From assembly GCA_016840385.1 (NCBI GenBank), contig JAEOSL010000112.1, positions 1 through 11,494 on the forward strand: a stretch of 11,494 nt of DNA. The letters are read 5' to 3'. Shown here one piece after another: positions 1 to 7,076 of the stretch. The notes beneath the pieces were generated by a model. It searched no databases. It saw only the letters and a program-made list of their open reading frames with translations, and was not told the origin of the DNA. This DNA comes from Candidatus Thorarchaeota archaeon (GTDB lineage Archaea; Asgardarchaeota; Thorarchaeia; Thorarchaeales; Thorarchaeaceae). Positions within the stretch are counted from its first letter, which is position 1, and each line of letters starts with the position of its first letter. A program made the translations under genes and the position numbers.

Positions 1-2
1 TC

Positions 3-356
3 GCATACTATCTCGGTTGTGGAGTTGTTCCAGCTCGATCGATTGCCTATGTTCCAGAGGGATACCATCGTGAGGTGGAAATGCTTCCTTCAAACAGATT
101 CGCAGATCGTCAATTGGCAATAGTTGCTGATTCGATCGATCCAGGAGACCGTGTTGTAATCATCGATGATTGGCTTATTCAAGGGACTTCAGTATTCGCA
201 ACTAAGAAGCTGATTGAGAAATTAGATGCTTCTGTTGTTGGGATTGGTTGTGTAATCAACAATATGTCTGAAACCCGTAGGAAACTTCTTGGGCGTCCTG
301 AAGTACAAGCACTTTTGGAAAATTACGAAACTGATGCTTTCCAAGCTCGTGATTAG
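3..356 (+). CDS. Purine-type phosphoribosyltransferase, 3' part (5' end outside window)
   Basis: This is the C-terminal part of a type I phosphoribosyltransferase, a family that joins a free base to PRPP to give a nucleotide, usually in purine salvage in the cytoplasm. The frame is open from the left edge, so the GTG at 75 is an internal valine codon and the true start lies outside the window. The PRPP loop is visible as VVIIDDWLIQGTS: two hydrophobic residues, two acidic residues, then a turn. In adenine phosphoribosyltransferases this reads roughly DDxxATGGT. Here the T-G of the turn is replaced by I-Q, while the following G-T is kept. Bacterial xanthine phosphoribosyltransferases also vary here (DDFLANGQA-like), so the base specificity is open. 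After the loop come the usual helix (ATKKLIEKL) and a strand (VVGIGCVINN). It ends just before a hairpin terminator shared with the convergent ligase gene. The family call is firm; the substrate is not. Confidence 0.8.
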   Translation, partial: AYYLGCGVVPARSIAYVPEGYHREVEMLPSNRFADRQLAIVADSIDPGDRVVIIDDWLIQGTSVFATKKLIEKLDASVVGIGCVINNMSETRRKLLGRPEVQALLENYETDAFQARD

Positions 357-370
357 AAAAAGAATAGATA

Positions 371-414
371 ACCGGATGGTGTGAAACACACCTCCGGTTC
401 TTTCGTTTTGTTTT
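371..414. terminator. Bidirectional hairpin terminator between convergent genes
   Basis: The left arm accggatggtgtg (371-383) pairs with cacacctccggt (387-398) around an AAA loop, with one bulged T. Reading +, the hairpin is followed by a T-rich run (399-414). Reading -, it is followed by the complement of an A-rich run at 356-370. It lies exactly between the stop codons of the phosphoribosyltransferase and the acyl-CoA ligase, so it could end transcription from both sides. Archaeal termination depends mainly on the U-tract, and the role of the stem is inferred. Confidence 0.65.
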
Positions 415-2083
415 AGTCTGTTCCTTCTCGAAGTTCTCTTCGGAGGATTTTACCAACTTGTGTCTTTGGTAGGTCTTCGACAAAATCGATGTTGGTTGGT
501 ACCTTGTACACAGCCATCTTCTCTTTTGCAAAGGCTCGTATCTCATCCACAGTTGCAGTTTGACCCGGTTCGAGAACAATGAAAGCTTTCACGGTTTCTC
601 CACGAGTTTCATCGGGGACACCAATAACTGCAGCCTCTCGAATCTTGGGATGTTCGAAGAGTACTTCTTCTACCTCATTGGGCCATACTTTGTAACCGCT
701 AGCATTGATCATATCCTTCTTACGGTCAACTATGTATGTCCATCCTTCCTCATCCATCTTTGCGATATCACCAGTGAAGAGCCAACCATCTCTCAGGACA
801 TCTGCAGTTTCTTCAGGGCGGTTATGATAGCCCATCATGACCTGCGGTCCTTTTACAGCGAGCTCACCAATTTCACCAACAGGGAGATTCTTAGTATTGT
901 CTTCGAGATCAACTATCTTACTGTCAGTGCTTGGGAAGGGTAGTCCAATGGAACCAACCTTTCTCTTCTCCTTGTCTAACGGATTACCATGAGTTACAGG
1001 TGAGGCTTCACTGAGACCGAATCCTTCAATGATAATGGAATCAGTTGCTTCCTCATATCTCCGAGTGACTTCAGGAGGTAGAGCCATTGCTCCTGCGATT
1101 GATGCTTTCAGTGATGTCAAATCATATTTTGCTGCTGCAGGATGACTGTATATTGAAATTGCTAGTGTTGAAACAATTGGGAAAAAGGTAGGCTTTTGCT
1201 TGTCAATTAATTCAAGTAGGTGCTCGATATCCCTGGCATTTGGAACTAAAACGATTCTACTACCCCATGCGATTGCAAGGTTCATAGCAATTGTCTGGCC
1301 AAAGATATGCTGAAGCGGTAATGCTGCGACAAAGGCTTCTTCTCCACGGGTTGCCATCCATTCCATCCAAGCACCACACTGTTCACAGTTGGCCTTCAGA
1401 TTGTCATGAGTAAGCATTGCGGCTTTTGGGATACCTGTAGTTCCGCCGGTAAACTGATACACTGCAATATCCTTTGCAGGGTTTACCTCGACCTTTGGTG
1501 CTTCAGGAATGGTATCTGCTATGAAGTCATTCCACATTGTATCTCTTTCACGAAGTGGTGGAACAGATTTCATCTCTTTCTTGTACACGGTCTTAGGTGC
1601 AAGTATCTGTTTTATTTTGGACATCATATCCCAACCCTGAGCAACAATAACGTTCTCAAGATTAGTTTCCTCACGAACGGCTTCAACAACTCCGTAGAAG
1701 AAGTTGAGCACAACAATAGTCGATGCTTTCGTGTCCTGCAGATATATTCGTAATTCTTTTGGCATAGCAAGTGGACTTACTGCCGTTACGGTAGCTCCAG
1801 CTTTCAGTGCACCAAAGTATGAGATTACAAACTGGGGACAGTTGATTAGCATGATTGCTACAGTGTCACCCTTCTTAACCCCCATCTTCGCAAAACCATT
1901 TGCAGCTCGATCAACAAGCTCTCCTAGTTCACGATATGTGACTTTGACTCCTTCAAAAAATAACGCCTCGTTGTCAGGATAGTTCTTGACTGCTTCATCA
2001 AGTCCGTTCCAAAGTGGGCCTTCAGGAATCGTGATCTCTTTCGGGGTACCTTCAACATAATTTTTGTACCATGGCCGATCCAA
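413..2083 (-). CDS. Long-chain acyl-CoA ligase (AMP-forming, FadD-like)
   Basis: This is an ANL-superfamily adenylating enzyme that activates a carboxylic acid, probably a fatty acid, with ATP and then forms the CoA thioester. All main motifs are present in 556 residues, normal for the family. The phosphate-binding loop FTGGTTGIPK is at 211-220, GFGLSEASP at 354-362, the TGD motif at about 437-439, the hinge DRKKD at 453-457, and the C-terminal QVGKILRRE with the expected catalytic lysine at about 545. No signal peptide or membrane helix is evident. The start is TTG at 2083, with GAGGAG 8 nt upstream (2092-2097) and no better ATG nearby. It lies 105 nt downstream of the geranylgeranyl reductase on the same strand, which leaves room for its own promoter. 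Chain length of the substrate cannot be read from the sequence; medium-chain or aryl acids are possible. Confidence 0.93.
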   Translation of the reverse strand: MDRPWYKNYVEGTPKEITIPEGPLWNGLDEAVKNYPDNEALFFEGVKVTYRELGELVDRAANGFAKMGVKKGDTVAIMLINCPQFVISYFGALKAGATVTAVSPLAMPKELRIYLQDTKASTIVVLNFFYGVVEAVREETNLENVIVAQGWDMMSKIKQILAPKTVYKKEMKSVPPLRERDTMWNDFIADTIPEAPKVEVNPAKDIAVYQFTGGTTGIPKAAMLTHDNLKANCEQCGAWMEWMATRGEEAFVAALPLQHIFGQTIAMNLAIAWGSRIVLVPNARDIEHLLELIDKQKPTFFPIVSTLAISIYSHPAAAKYDLTSLKASIAGAMALPPEVTRRYEEATDSIIIEGFGLSEASPVTHGNPLDKEKRKVGSIGLPFPSTDSKIVDLEDNTKNLPVGEIGELAVKGPQVMMGYHNRPEETADVLRDGWLFTGDIAKMDEEGWTYIVDRKKDMINASGYKVWPNEVEEVLFEHPKIREAAVIGVPDETRGETVKAFIVLEPGQTATVDEIRAFAKEKMAVYKVPTNIDFVEDLPKTQVGKILRRELREGTD

Positions 2084-2091
2084 TTTTCTGT

Positions 2092-2109
2092 CTCCTCTCT
2101 CTCTCTCTC
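2092..2109 (-). promoter_or_regulatory. Shine-Dalgarno site merged with a GA-dinucleotide tract, before the ligase TTG start
   Basis: On the minus strand a run of seven GA repeats (plus-strand CT tract, 2095-2109) runs directly into the GAGGAG ribosome-binding site at 2092-2097. The spacing to the TTG codon at 2083 is 8 nt. The site decides the start codon. The repeat keeps a purine-rich unstructured leader and could in principle offer several alternative ribosome-binding registers. Confidence 0.6.
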
Positions 2110-2188
2110 AGTGAGAAGCGGAATAACTGATACTACTTTGACCCTCATTTATCCCTTCTGATGAACTGTGAAATCCATTTTTGGGGGT
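2110..2188 (-). promoter_or_regulatory. Possible promoter region of the acyl-CoA ligase
   Basis: The 105-nt gap between the reductase stop and the ligase start holds a weak box-A-like element, GATAAATG on the minus strand (2146-2153), about 63 nt before the start codon. That would give a leader of roughly 40 nt. No clear BRE is seen. The alternative is read-through from the reductase gene as one transcript. Confidence 0.25.
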
Positions 2189-3385
2189 CTACAATCCAAA
2201 TGATGCTTTGAAACAAACGTATAGAGTTCTTAGAACTAGCCGTTTCACATCAATTCCTTGATCAGATGATTCTGCCATTGCTTCTGAAACCATTTCCTGG
2301 ATTTTCGTATCCCGACTTCCAATCTCAAAAAGAAGGTCAGTAAATGGACTTTTGAATATTTTCTGAGCAAGTAATTGGTCATTGAACTCATTTCCAAAAT
2401 CTTTACGCCAAAGGTTTTCATATTCGCAAAGTGTACTGCTTCCAAAATCATCGGTTTCTAATGCCTTGGTCAGTACCGACGTTGCATGCTTGGCAGCCCT
2501 CATCGCATACGCGATTCCACCTCCTGTTAGGGGACTCACCATTCCCACCGAGTCTCCTAGAAGGATGCATCTGTCAACATAGGATTTTGAAATTGGTCCT
2601 CCAGTTGGAACAAGCGCACCTCTTGCACCTGAGAGGTCTGCGTTCTGCATAAGCAAATCTTCACGCTTCAAATGACGAACGAATGCATCGAAGATCTTTG
2701 GCAATCCTTGGGAATGTGTTCCCACAATTCCAAGTCCAATATTGATAGTATCTCTTTTTGGAAATATCCAGCCATAACCAGGAAGCCCTCCAAGGTTGGC
2801 ATAGAAGTGATAATCTAATTTCTCGCTATATCTTTCTATAATCTCACTATGCTTTGCAGGAACCTCTGCAACACGACATACAGTTATCATTGAGCTGGGC
2901 CACCTTCTGTTAAGTCCTGTTTCTCTAGCAACCATACTTGAAACTCCATCTGCTCCAATGATTACTCGAGCTTTGATTGACTCTGCTCCTTTGATTATCA
3001 CTTCACAATAGTCATCGAGAAATCTCACAGATTTTGCTCTTACTCCAACTAGAGATTCAGCTCCCTCTTCAACTGCGCTTTCATACAACACATTATCAAA
3101 ATCAGTTCTAAGTGCTACTGCCATATCGACAGTTCCTCTGAGTACAATTTTGCGATTGGGCGAGTGTAAAACTCCAACTCTTGCTACTCCTTTCAGAAAC
3201 TCTTCTTCCCTCTTCCGGAGATAAGGAAATTCATCCAAGAGACCTTCTGAGAAACCTCCCCCACATGGTTTGTCTCTTGGGAAGTGGTCCTTATCTATCA
3301 TGCAAACTTTTAGTCCTTGTTTTGCAAGATATCGTGAGGCAGTTGCACCTCCTGGACCTGCTCCAATCACAGCAACATCGAACAT
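2189..3385 (-). CDS. Geranylgeranyl reductase family FAD-dependent oxidoreductase
   Basis: In archaea, enzymes of this family reduce the double bonds of geranylgeranyl chains of membrane ether lipids (digeranylgeranylglycerophospholipid reductase). Plant and bacterial relatives act on geranylgeranyl diphosphate or chlorophyll side chains. The 398-residue length is typical. The FAD-binding motif GAGPGG is at 8-13, followed by D31 at the end of the second strand. The PCGGG segment at 40-44 contains the cysteine known to be conserved in archaeal members. GADGVSS is at 144-150, the hallmark YGWIFPK at 204-210, and the second FAD motif GDSVGMVSPLTGGGI at 277-291. No membrane helix is obvious; the family is usually membrane-associated. 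The ATG at 3385 has only a weak upstream GGATGAT. It is divergent from the 527-residue membrane protein. Exact substrate and electron donor (ferredoxin, F420H2 or NADPH) are not visible. Confidence 0.9.
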   Translation of the reverse strand: MFDVAVIGAGPGGATASRYLAKQGLKVCMIDKDHFPRDKPCGGGFSEGLLDEFPYLRKREEEFLKGVARVGVLHSPNRKIVLRGTVDMAVALRTDFDNVLYESAVEEGAESLVGVRAKSVRFLDDYCEVIIKGAESIKARVIIGADGVSSMVARETGLNRRWPSSMITVCRVAEVPAKHSEIIERYSEKLDYHFYANLGGLPGYGWIFPKRDTINIGLGIVGTHSQGLPKIFDAFVRHLKREDLLMQNADLSGARGALVPTGGPISKSYVDRCILLGDSVGMVSPLTGGGIAYAMRAAKHATSVLTKALETDDFGSSTLCEYENLWRKDFGNEFNDQLLAQKIFKSPFTDLLFEIGSRDTKIQEMVSEAMAESSDQGIDVKRLVLRTLYVCFKASFGL

Positions 3386-3498
3386 TCTCTATCATCCAAC
3401 AGTGTCCCCTTTTGCCCAACACTTCATCTTAATGGTTTCTGAGAGATTCATCTACGAGAAGCTTATCAGGTCTGTAGATTGACATTCAATGAATATCT
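3386..3498. promoter_or_regulatory. Divergent intergenic region
   Basis: These 113 nt separate the start codons of the geranylgeranyl reductase (-) and the 527-residue membrane protein (+) and must hold promoters for both. A CTTATC element at 3462-3467 could serve the plus-strand gene and would place its transcript start within about 10 nt of the ATG. For the minus strand only a weak CATTAAGA element is seen. Neither is a good box A, so assignments are tentative. Confidence 0.35.
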
Positions 3499-5082
3499 AT
3501 GAACAGATTTATTCAAGCACGGGGAAAGGTCAGAAAGCGCATCAATTCGAATTTACGTGTTGACAAATTTCTTCACCAATACATCACAGTTATTCTTGCA
3601 ATTAATGTGGTCTTGATTCTGTTCGCAATGCTTTCTGTTACATTGAGAATGAGCTTGAGTGGGGTTGGATTACTTGACTCTATGCCAATTGCACTCTATA
3701 TTCTTCCTCTGATGATTTTCCTTCCTCTGATGATTAGATCGTTTTATCAGAGTAGGACTGCAGCATGGAATTTTTTCATCCTAGTTGTAGCTAGTGTGTT
3801 CTTCAGTATGCTCTCACTTTTGGTTCGTGGATTTGTTATTTGTGTGATGTTCAATGTTGTAGCGATTGTATCAATCTTCATTCTCGGCAGGTACCGGCCA
3901 GAAGGTAGCATTCGTTCAGCCGGAAAGAAGAGTATTGCCTACTTAATACTCATGAATCTGCTAGGACTAACATTTCCAATTTCAATCGTAGCAATGGGCC
4001 AATTACCTATTACTCAAGTATCAGGTAATCCAAATGCAAACATTATGCTAAGTGTCCCCTTAGGAGATTTTGAATTTCCCTATAGTAATGTTACACCAAC
4101 TACTGATCTCATCTCGAATCTAACTTCAAACCAATTTGGTTTGAATCTTAGAGTATTGGAAGATGATGCTACTTCGTGGGTGCGACTTGGTGAGTGGTTG
4201 ACGGCTCTCAATACTTCCAGTGTATCATATTCGATTTCACTTTCAGCTGATAGGTCTTCAATGGTTGATTCTGAATCAGTAACACTAGGTACAACTTCTG
4301 TAATCCAACAAGTATACCAGTCCCATAGAGCTGCATTATCACAGCTTATCGTTGAGTTGGAAGATATCTCCAATTCTCCACAGCACATTCTTTTTGATAT
4401 GACTCTCTCATCTCCCGAATGGCAACAATTGATGTTTCATACAAGAAGCCTTGATCTTGTTGGATTCGCTGGATTAATGAGAACCTCAATCTACTCTACA
4501 GATGTTTCTATTGTCGAGCAAGAGAATACTCTGCTGGCTCAGCAAGCTAATGTTACTGGGTTGTCTTCTGGACTGATTGTAGAGTCATTTGTGGTAGATG
4601 ATTTACAGGACAGTGACAATATTGCAATGAGGTTAAGCGGAGTTTCGATATCCACTCTTGGATTATGGGATATCATTGAGGTTTCCTGTGGAAGGTCTAA
4701 ATTCTCTCTTGAGATGAATGGTGATGTGGGTGAGTATCTGGTGGAATCCTATTCAAAATCTATTGGACATCTTGGTTCTTCATATGCTATGCGAATTGGT
4801 GAAGCTGGCAATGTAACTGACATCGAAGGCAGATCCGAAGTTGTGTACGAAACTCTTGACGCACTTTGTAATGATATTAATCTGGCAACTGGAAATGGTG
4901 TAAGTGTTCTTACGATTGATTCTCTCCCATCACTTCTATTAAGTTTTGGACCAAATGTGCTTTCAGATTTACGTGACCAACTTGATACAGCTAATACTGC
5001 AACAGCAACTTACACGTTCAGAATCTATGCCTATCGAGCTGTCTTTATTGCAATTGATTCCTTTGACATACTCATGCTCTGA
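3499..5082 (+). CDS. Membrane-anchored protein with large extracytoplasmic domain, function unknown
   Basis: I do not recognise this 527-residue protein. The N-terminus is rich in Lys and Arg (residues 1-23). Five hydrophobic helices follow, at about 28-50, 60-80, 90-109, 111-130 and 145-167. Basic loops at about 80-87 and 131-144 put the N-terminus inside and the remaining 350 residues outside by the positive-inside rule. That outer part carries five N-x-S/T sequons (N197, N207, N238, N351, N438), consistent with archaeal N-glycosylation. It consists of regularly spaced hydrophobic strands such as HILFDMTLSS and GVSVLTIDS, alternating with helices, which could be a TIM-barrel-like domain; this is a guess. 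No catalytic motif is identifiable. An in-frame TGA at 3490 fixes the ATG at 3499 as the earliest start. No Shine-Dalgarno site precedes it, suggesting a short leader or leaderless transcript. It converges on the 305-residue gene with an 18-nt gap. Confidence 0.85.
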   Translation: MNRFIQARGKVRKRINSNLRVDKFLHQYITVILAINVVLILFAMLSVTLRMSLSGVGLLDSMPIALYILPLMIFLPLMIRSFYQSRTAAWNFFILVVASVFFSMLSLLVRGFVICVMFNVVAIVSIFILGRYRPEGSIRSAGKKSIAYLILMNLLGLTFPISIVAMGQLPITQVSGNPNANIMLSVPLGDFEFPYSNVTPTTDLISNLTSNQFGLNLRVLEDDATSWVRLGEWLTALNTSSVSYSISLSADRSSMVDSESVTLGTTSVIQQVYQSHRAALSQLIVELEDISNSPQHILFDMTLSSPEWQQLMFHTRSLDLVGFAGLMRTSIYSTDVSIVEQENTLLAQQANVTGLSSGLIVESFVVDDLQDSDNIAMRLSGVSISTLGLWDIIEVSCGRSKFSLEMNGDVGEYLVESYSKSIGHLGSSYAMRIGEAGNVTDIEGRSEVVYETLDALCNDINLATGNGVSVLTIDSLPSLLLSFGPNVLSDLRDQLDTANTATATYTFRIYAYRAVFIAIDSFDILML

Positions 5083-5100
5083 TGCGTCGATGTATCAAAT

Positions 5101-6018
5101 CTAGATGTTGGGTGCTTTTACATACACCTCAAAGACTCCAGTCCATATCTCACTGCTTGGTTCAGCTTTCACGAGCAAGTCATCACCAAAATTGACACCT
5201 ACCGGTTTTGCTTTACCTTTCTTCCACACATCTGCAAAGATGAGTGAATGCATGCTATTCTGGAAATCTTCAGTTATCCTTGATATCATTCCATCTATGT
5301 ATGCTTCATCAATTCCCTGTGGAGTAAGATCAGTAGTGGACCTGAATAGCCTTCCTTCACTTACAGCTCCTTCTGTCTTGTCAAAGGTGTATCCCATTCC
5401 CCCTACCAGATGGAACTCACCTTGTGAAACTCGGTGTTCATCACCTATAATGACGATATCCCCATTGGCAAGGAGTATGTACTCTGGATCAGCAACAATG
5501 AATGGGATGGATGCCGCCTCAACTGATACTTCATCCATTTTCAATTTCTTTACCAAGAATTCTTCAAGAGTGATAACTTTTCTGTCAAAACGAAATGGTG
5601 CGAATTCAGCTAGGTGCATTACATTCTTAGCTTTTCGAACTATGACATCTATTGCGCGTTGAGATGTTTTCAGAAATTCAAGACGTTCTGCTTTGCTTTC
5701 TAGTATGTCACCTGCGGAGATTACTACTCTAAGAAAATCAAGAGTTCTGAATTTTGATAATATGGTTCTGCTCAGGTATGTCGCATCATCTGTTTCAAGA
5801 AATCCTTCTTGCATGCAAATATCTTTCGGGATGGGTTCTCCGAGATGAACCTGAACACACCTGCTGGATCTATTTGGTTTGAAGAAGACACCAATATCGT
5901 AGTTTTTACGTGGTATATTATTGAGCTGCCTTACAAATGGTCCTTCAGGTACTATTTCCTTAGCTTGTGCTTTTGCATATACTTGTGAATATCTCGCAAA
6001 GAGGTCCTTCCTTGACAT
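5101..6018 (-). CDS. Conserved-looking soluble protein of unknown function
   Basis: This 305-residue protein matches no family I know. It has no signal peptide or membrane helix and should be cytoplasmic. The N-terminal third is basic and mixed (FARYSQVYAKAQAKE). The middle has an alternating helix region (KAERLEFLKTSQRAIDVIVRKAKN). A beta-rich stretch follows, with IPFIVADPEYILLANGDIV and then GEFHLVGGMGYTF. The end has paired strands (GVNFGDDLLVKAE, VFEVYVKAPN). The frame is open upstream to a TTG at 6057 and an ATG at 6054, but those have no good ribosome-binding site and would add a hydrophobic, unlikely N-terminus. ATG at 6018 has GGGAG (6029-6033) 10 nt upstream and is preferred. It is divergent from the small membrane peptide and phosphodiesterase pair. 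Coding status is supported by length and codon texture; function is unknown. Confidence 0.8.
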   Translation of the reverse strand: MSRKDLFARYSQVYAKAQAKEIVPEGPFVRQLNNIPRKNYDIGVFFKPNRSSRCVQVHLGEPIPKDICMQEGFLETDDATYLSRTILSKFRTLDFLRVVISAGDILESKAERLEFLKTSQRAIDVIVRKAKNVMHLAEFAPFRFDRKVITLEEFLVKKLKMDEVSVEAASIPFIVADPEYILLANGDIVIIGDEHRVSQGEFHLVGGMGYTFDKTEGAVSEGRLFRSTTDLTPQGIDEAYIDGMISRITEDFQNSMHSLIFADVWKKGKAKPVGVNFGDDLLVKAEPSSEIWTGVFEVYVKAPNI

Positions 6019-6157
6019 CTGAATCAATCTCCCGCAACTTTGCCACAATAACATCAATCTCTATTATCTCTTAGGGTGAAACCCACCAATCTGTTTATTC
6101 TTCTCCACAACGTATTTAGAGGAATTTCAGAGTGACTTCACAAGGAATGATGAAACT
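6019..6157. promoter_or_regulatory. Divergent intergenic region with candidate box A
   Basis: These 139 nt separate the 305-residue gene (-) and the small membrane peptide (+). TTTATT at 6094-6099 is a candidate plus-strand box A; it would give a transcript start near 6120 and a leader of about 38 nt. The minus strand shows only A/T-rich pieces near 6091-6117. A short GGGT-gaa-ACCC inverted repeat at 6074-6084 may be chance. Confidence 0.3.
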
Positions 6158-6352
6158 ATGGAACGGTCTCGTTTGGGTTTGGTTCTTATTTTAATAGGTG
6201 TGATACTCTTCGTCATTACATTCATCACTATTCTGTTACCGCTAGATCTATACCTGATATCACTGGTTGCTATGTTTGTCGCAATAGTCCTGATTGCGAT
6301 TGGATTTGCGTATAGAAGGAGTAACGAAAACTCCTCAAATAGTACTGATTGA
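6158..6352 (+). CDS. Small two-helix membrane protein
   Basis: This 64-residue peptide consists almost entirely of two hydrophobic helices (about 5-27 and 30-53) joined by a short turn around LPLD. A polar tail (RRSNENSSNSTD) follows. The basic residues ERSR at the start and RR after the second helix suggest a hairpin with both ends inside. The composition is a clean membrane pattern, which argues that the frame is real. The AAGGAATGATG stretch just upstream of the ATG gives a modest ribosome-binding site. It ends 25 nt before the phosphodiesterase gene, so the two are probably co-transcribed. It could act as a small membrane partner of that enzyme, but there is no direct evidence. No family is recognised. 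Confidence 0.75.
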   Translation: MERSRLGLVLILIGVILFVITFITILLPLDLYLISLVAMFVAIVLIAIGFAYRRSNENSSNSTD

Positions 6353-6377
6353 GAGCTAAGATGTGTGGCTGGTTTAG

Positions 6378-7076
6378 ATGGAGAAAAAAATAGTTGTCGC
6401 ACATCGAGGAGCGTCAGGATCCGCCCCAGAGAATACTCTACTTGCTCATCAGCTTGCGTATGAAATTGGAGCGCACATGATTGAAACTGATGTACAAGAA
6501 ACACAGGATGGAAAATTAGTCTGTATACATGATCATGAAGTTGATCGCACAACTAATGGAACTGGTGCAATTGCAGAGTTGACCTATCGGGAGATTAGAG
6601 ACCTCGATGCTGGAAAAGGAGCAAAGATACCTACCTTAGCTGAAGTATTAGATTATGTTCGAGGGAAGATAAGGATCAATATCGAACTAAAGGTAACTGA
6701 TGTTGAGAAAGAAGTTCTCTCAGCTGTAAATGAACGGGATATGGTTTCTGATGTTACGATATCTTCATTCTTTCATGGAACTCTTCTTGCCACAAGAAAA
6801 CTAGATGCCCGTGTATCTACTGCAGTCCTTACAACCAAGATCAAGGATGATATGATTTCTTACGTACTTGAACACGAAGCAAATGCTCTGAATCCAAACT
6901 ACAAGAACATAACTTCAGATATTATTGCAGAAGCTCATAGTAAAAATATCCAAGTCTTCCCATGGACCGTCAATGATTCAACTCAGATGCAAACTTTGTT
7001 CAAAATGGGCGTTGACGGTATTATCACCGACTTTCCAGATGTTGCTCTTAGGGTTCTAAGTGAAATACAGGACTAG
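6378..7076 (+). CDS. Glycerophosphodiester phosphodiesterase (GDPD family)
   Basis: This family hydrolyses glycerophosphodiesters, products of phospholipid deacylation, to glycerol phosphate and an alcohol in a metal-dependent reaction within a TIM barrel. The 232-residue length is typical of the compact cytoplasmic type. The signature residues are all visible. The HRG motif is at 9-11 with catalytic H9, and P-E-N-T at 17-20. Metal ligands E36 and D38 are in the IETDVQ segment. IHDHEVDRTTNGTG begins at 50 with catalytic H51, and IELK at 102-105 carries the third acidic ligand E103. The C-terminal strands FPWTVND and MGVDGIITDFPD are the usual barrel end. There is no signal peptide. It follows the 64-residue membrane peptide by 25 nt. 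Its TAG stop overlaps that of the convergent hydrolase. In archaea the natural substrate could be a headgroup-bearing glycerophosphodiester; this is unproven. Confidence 0.94.
   Translation: MEKKIVVAHRGASGSAPENTLLAHQLAYEIGAHMIETDVQETQDGKLVCIHDHEVDRTTNGTGAIAELTYREIRDLDAGKGAKIPTLAEVLDYVRGKIRINIELKVTDVEKEVLSAVNERDMVSDVTISSFFHGTLLATRKLDARVSTAVLTTKIKDDMISYVLEHEANALNPNYKNITSDIIAEAHSKNIQVFPWTVNDSTQMQTLFKMGVDGIITDFPDVALRVLSEIQD

Noticed and set aside
75..356. GTG at 75 as the start of the phosphoribosyltransferase
   Set aside because: The frame is open to the left edge and the upstream residues (for example VPARSIAYVPEG) fit the family, so the GTG is internal.
1924..2148. Minus-strand frame overlapping the ligase start
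   Set aside because: It is a shifted frame of the ligase gene; its repetitive RERE segment only translates the GA tract.
5080..5097. Six-pair hairpin between convergent genes as a terminator
   Set aside because: The stem is short, has a G-T pair and lacks a clear T-run after it.
6019..6057. TTG at 6057 or ATG at 6054 as the start of the 305-residue protein
   Set aside because: No good ribosome-binding site precedes them and the added residues are hydrophobic and unlike the rest; ATG at 6018 has GGGAG upstream.
6074..6084. GGGT-gaa-ACCC inverted repeat as an operator
   Set aside because: Only four base pairs; it is likely chance without a second copy.
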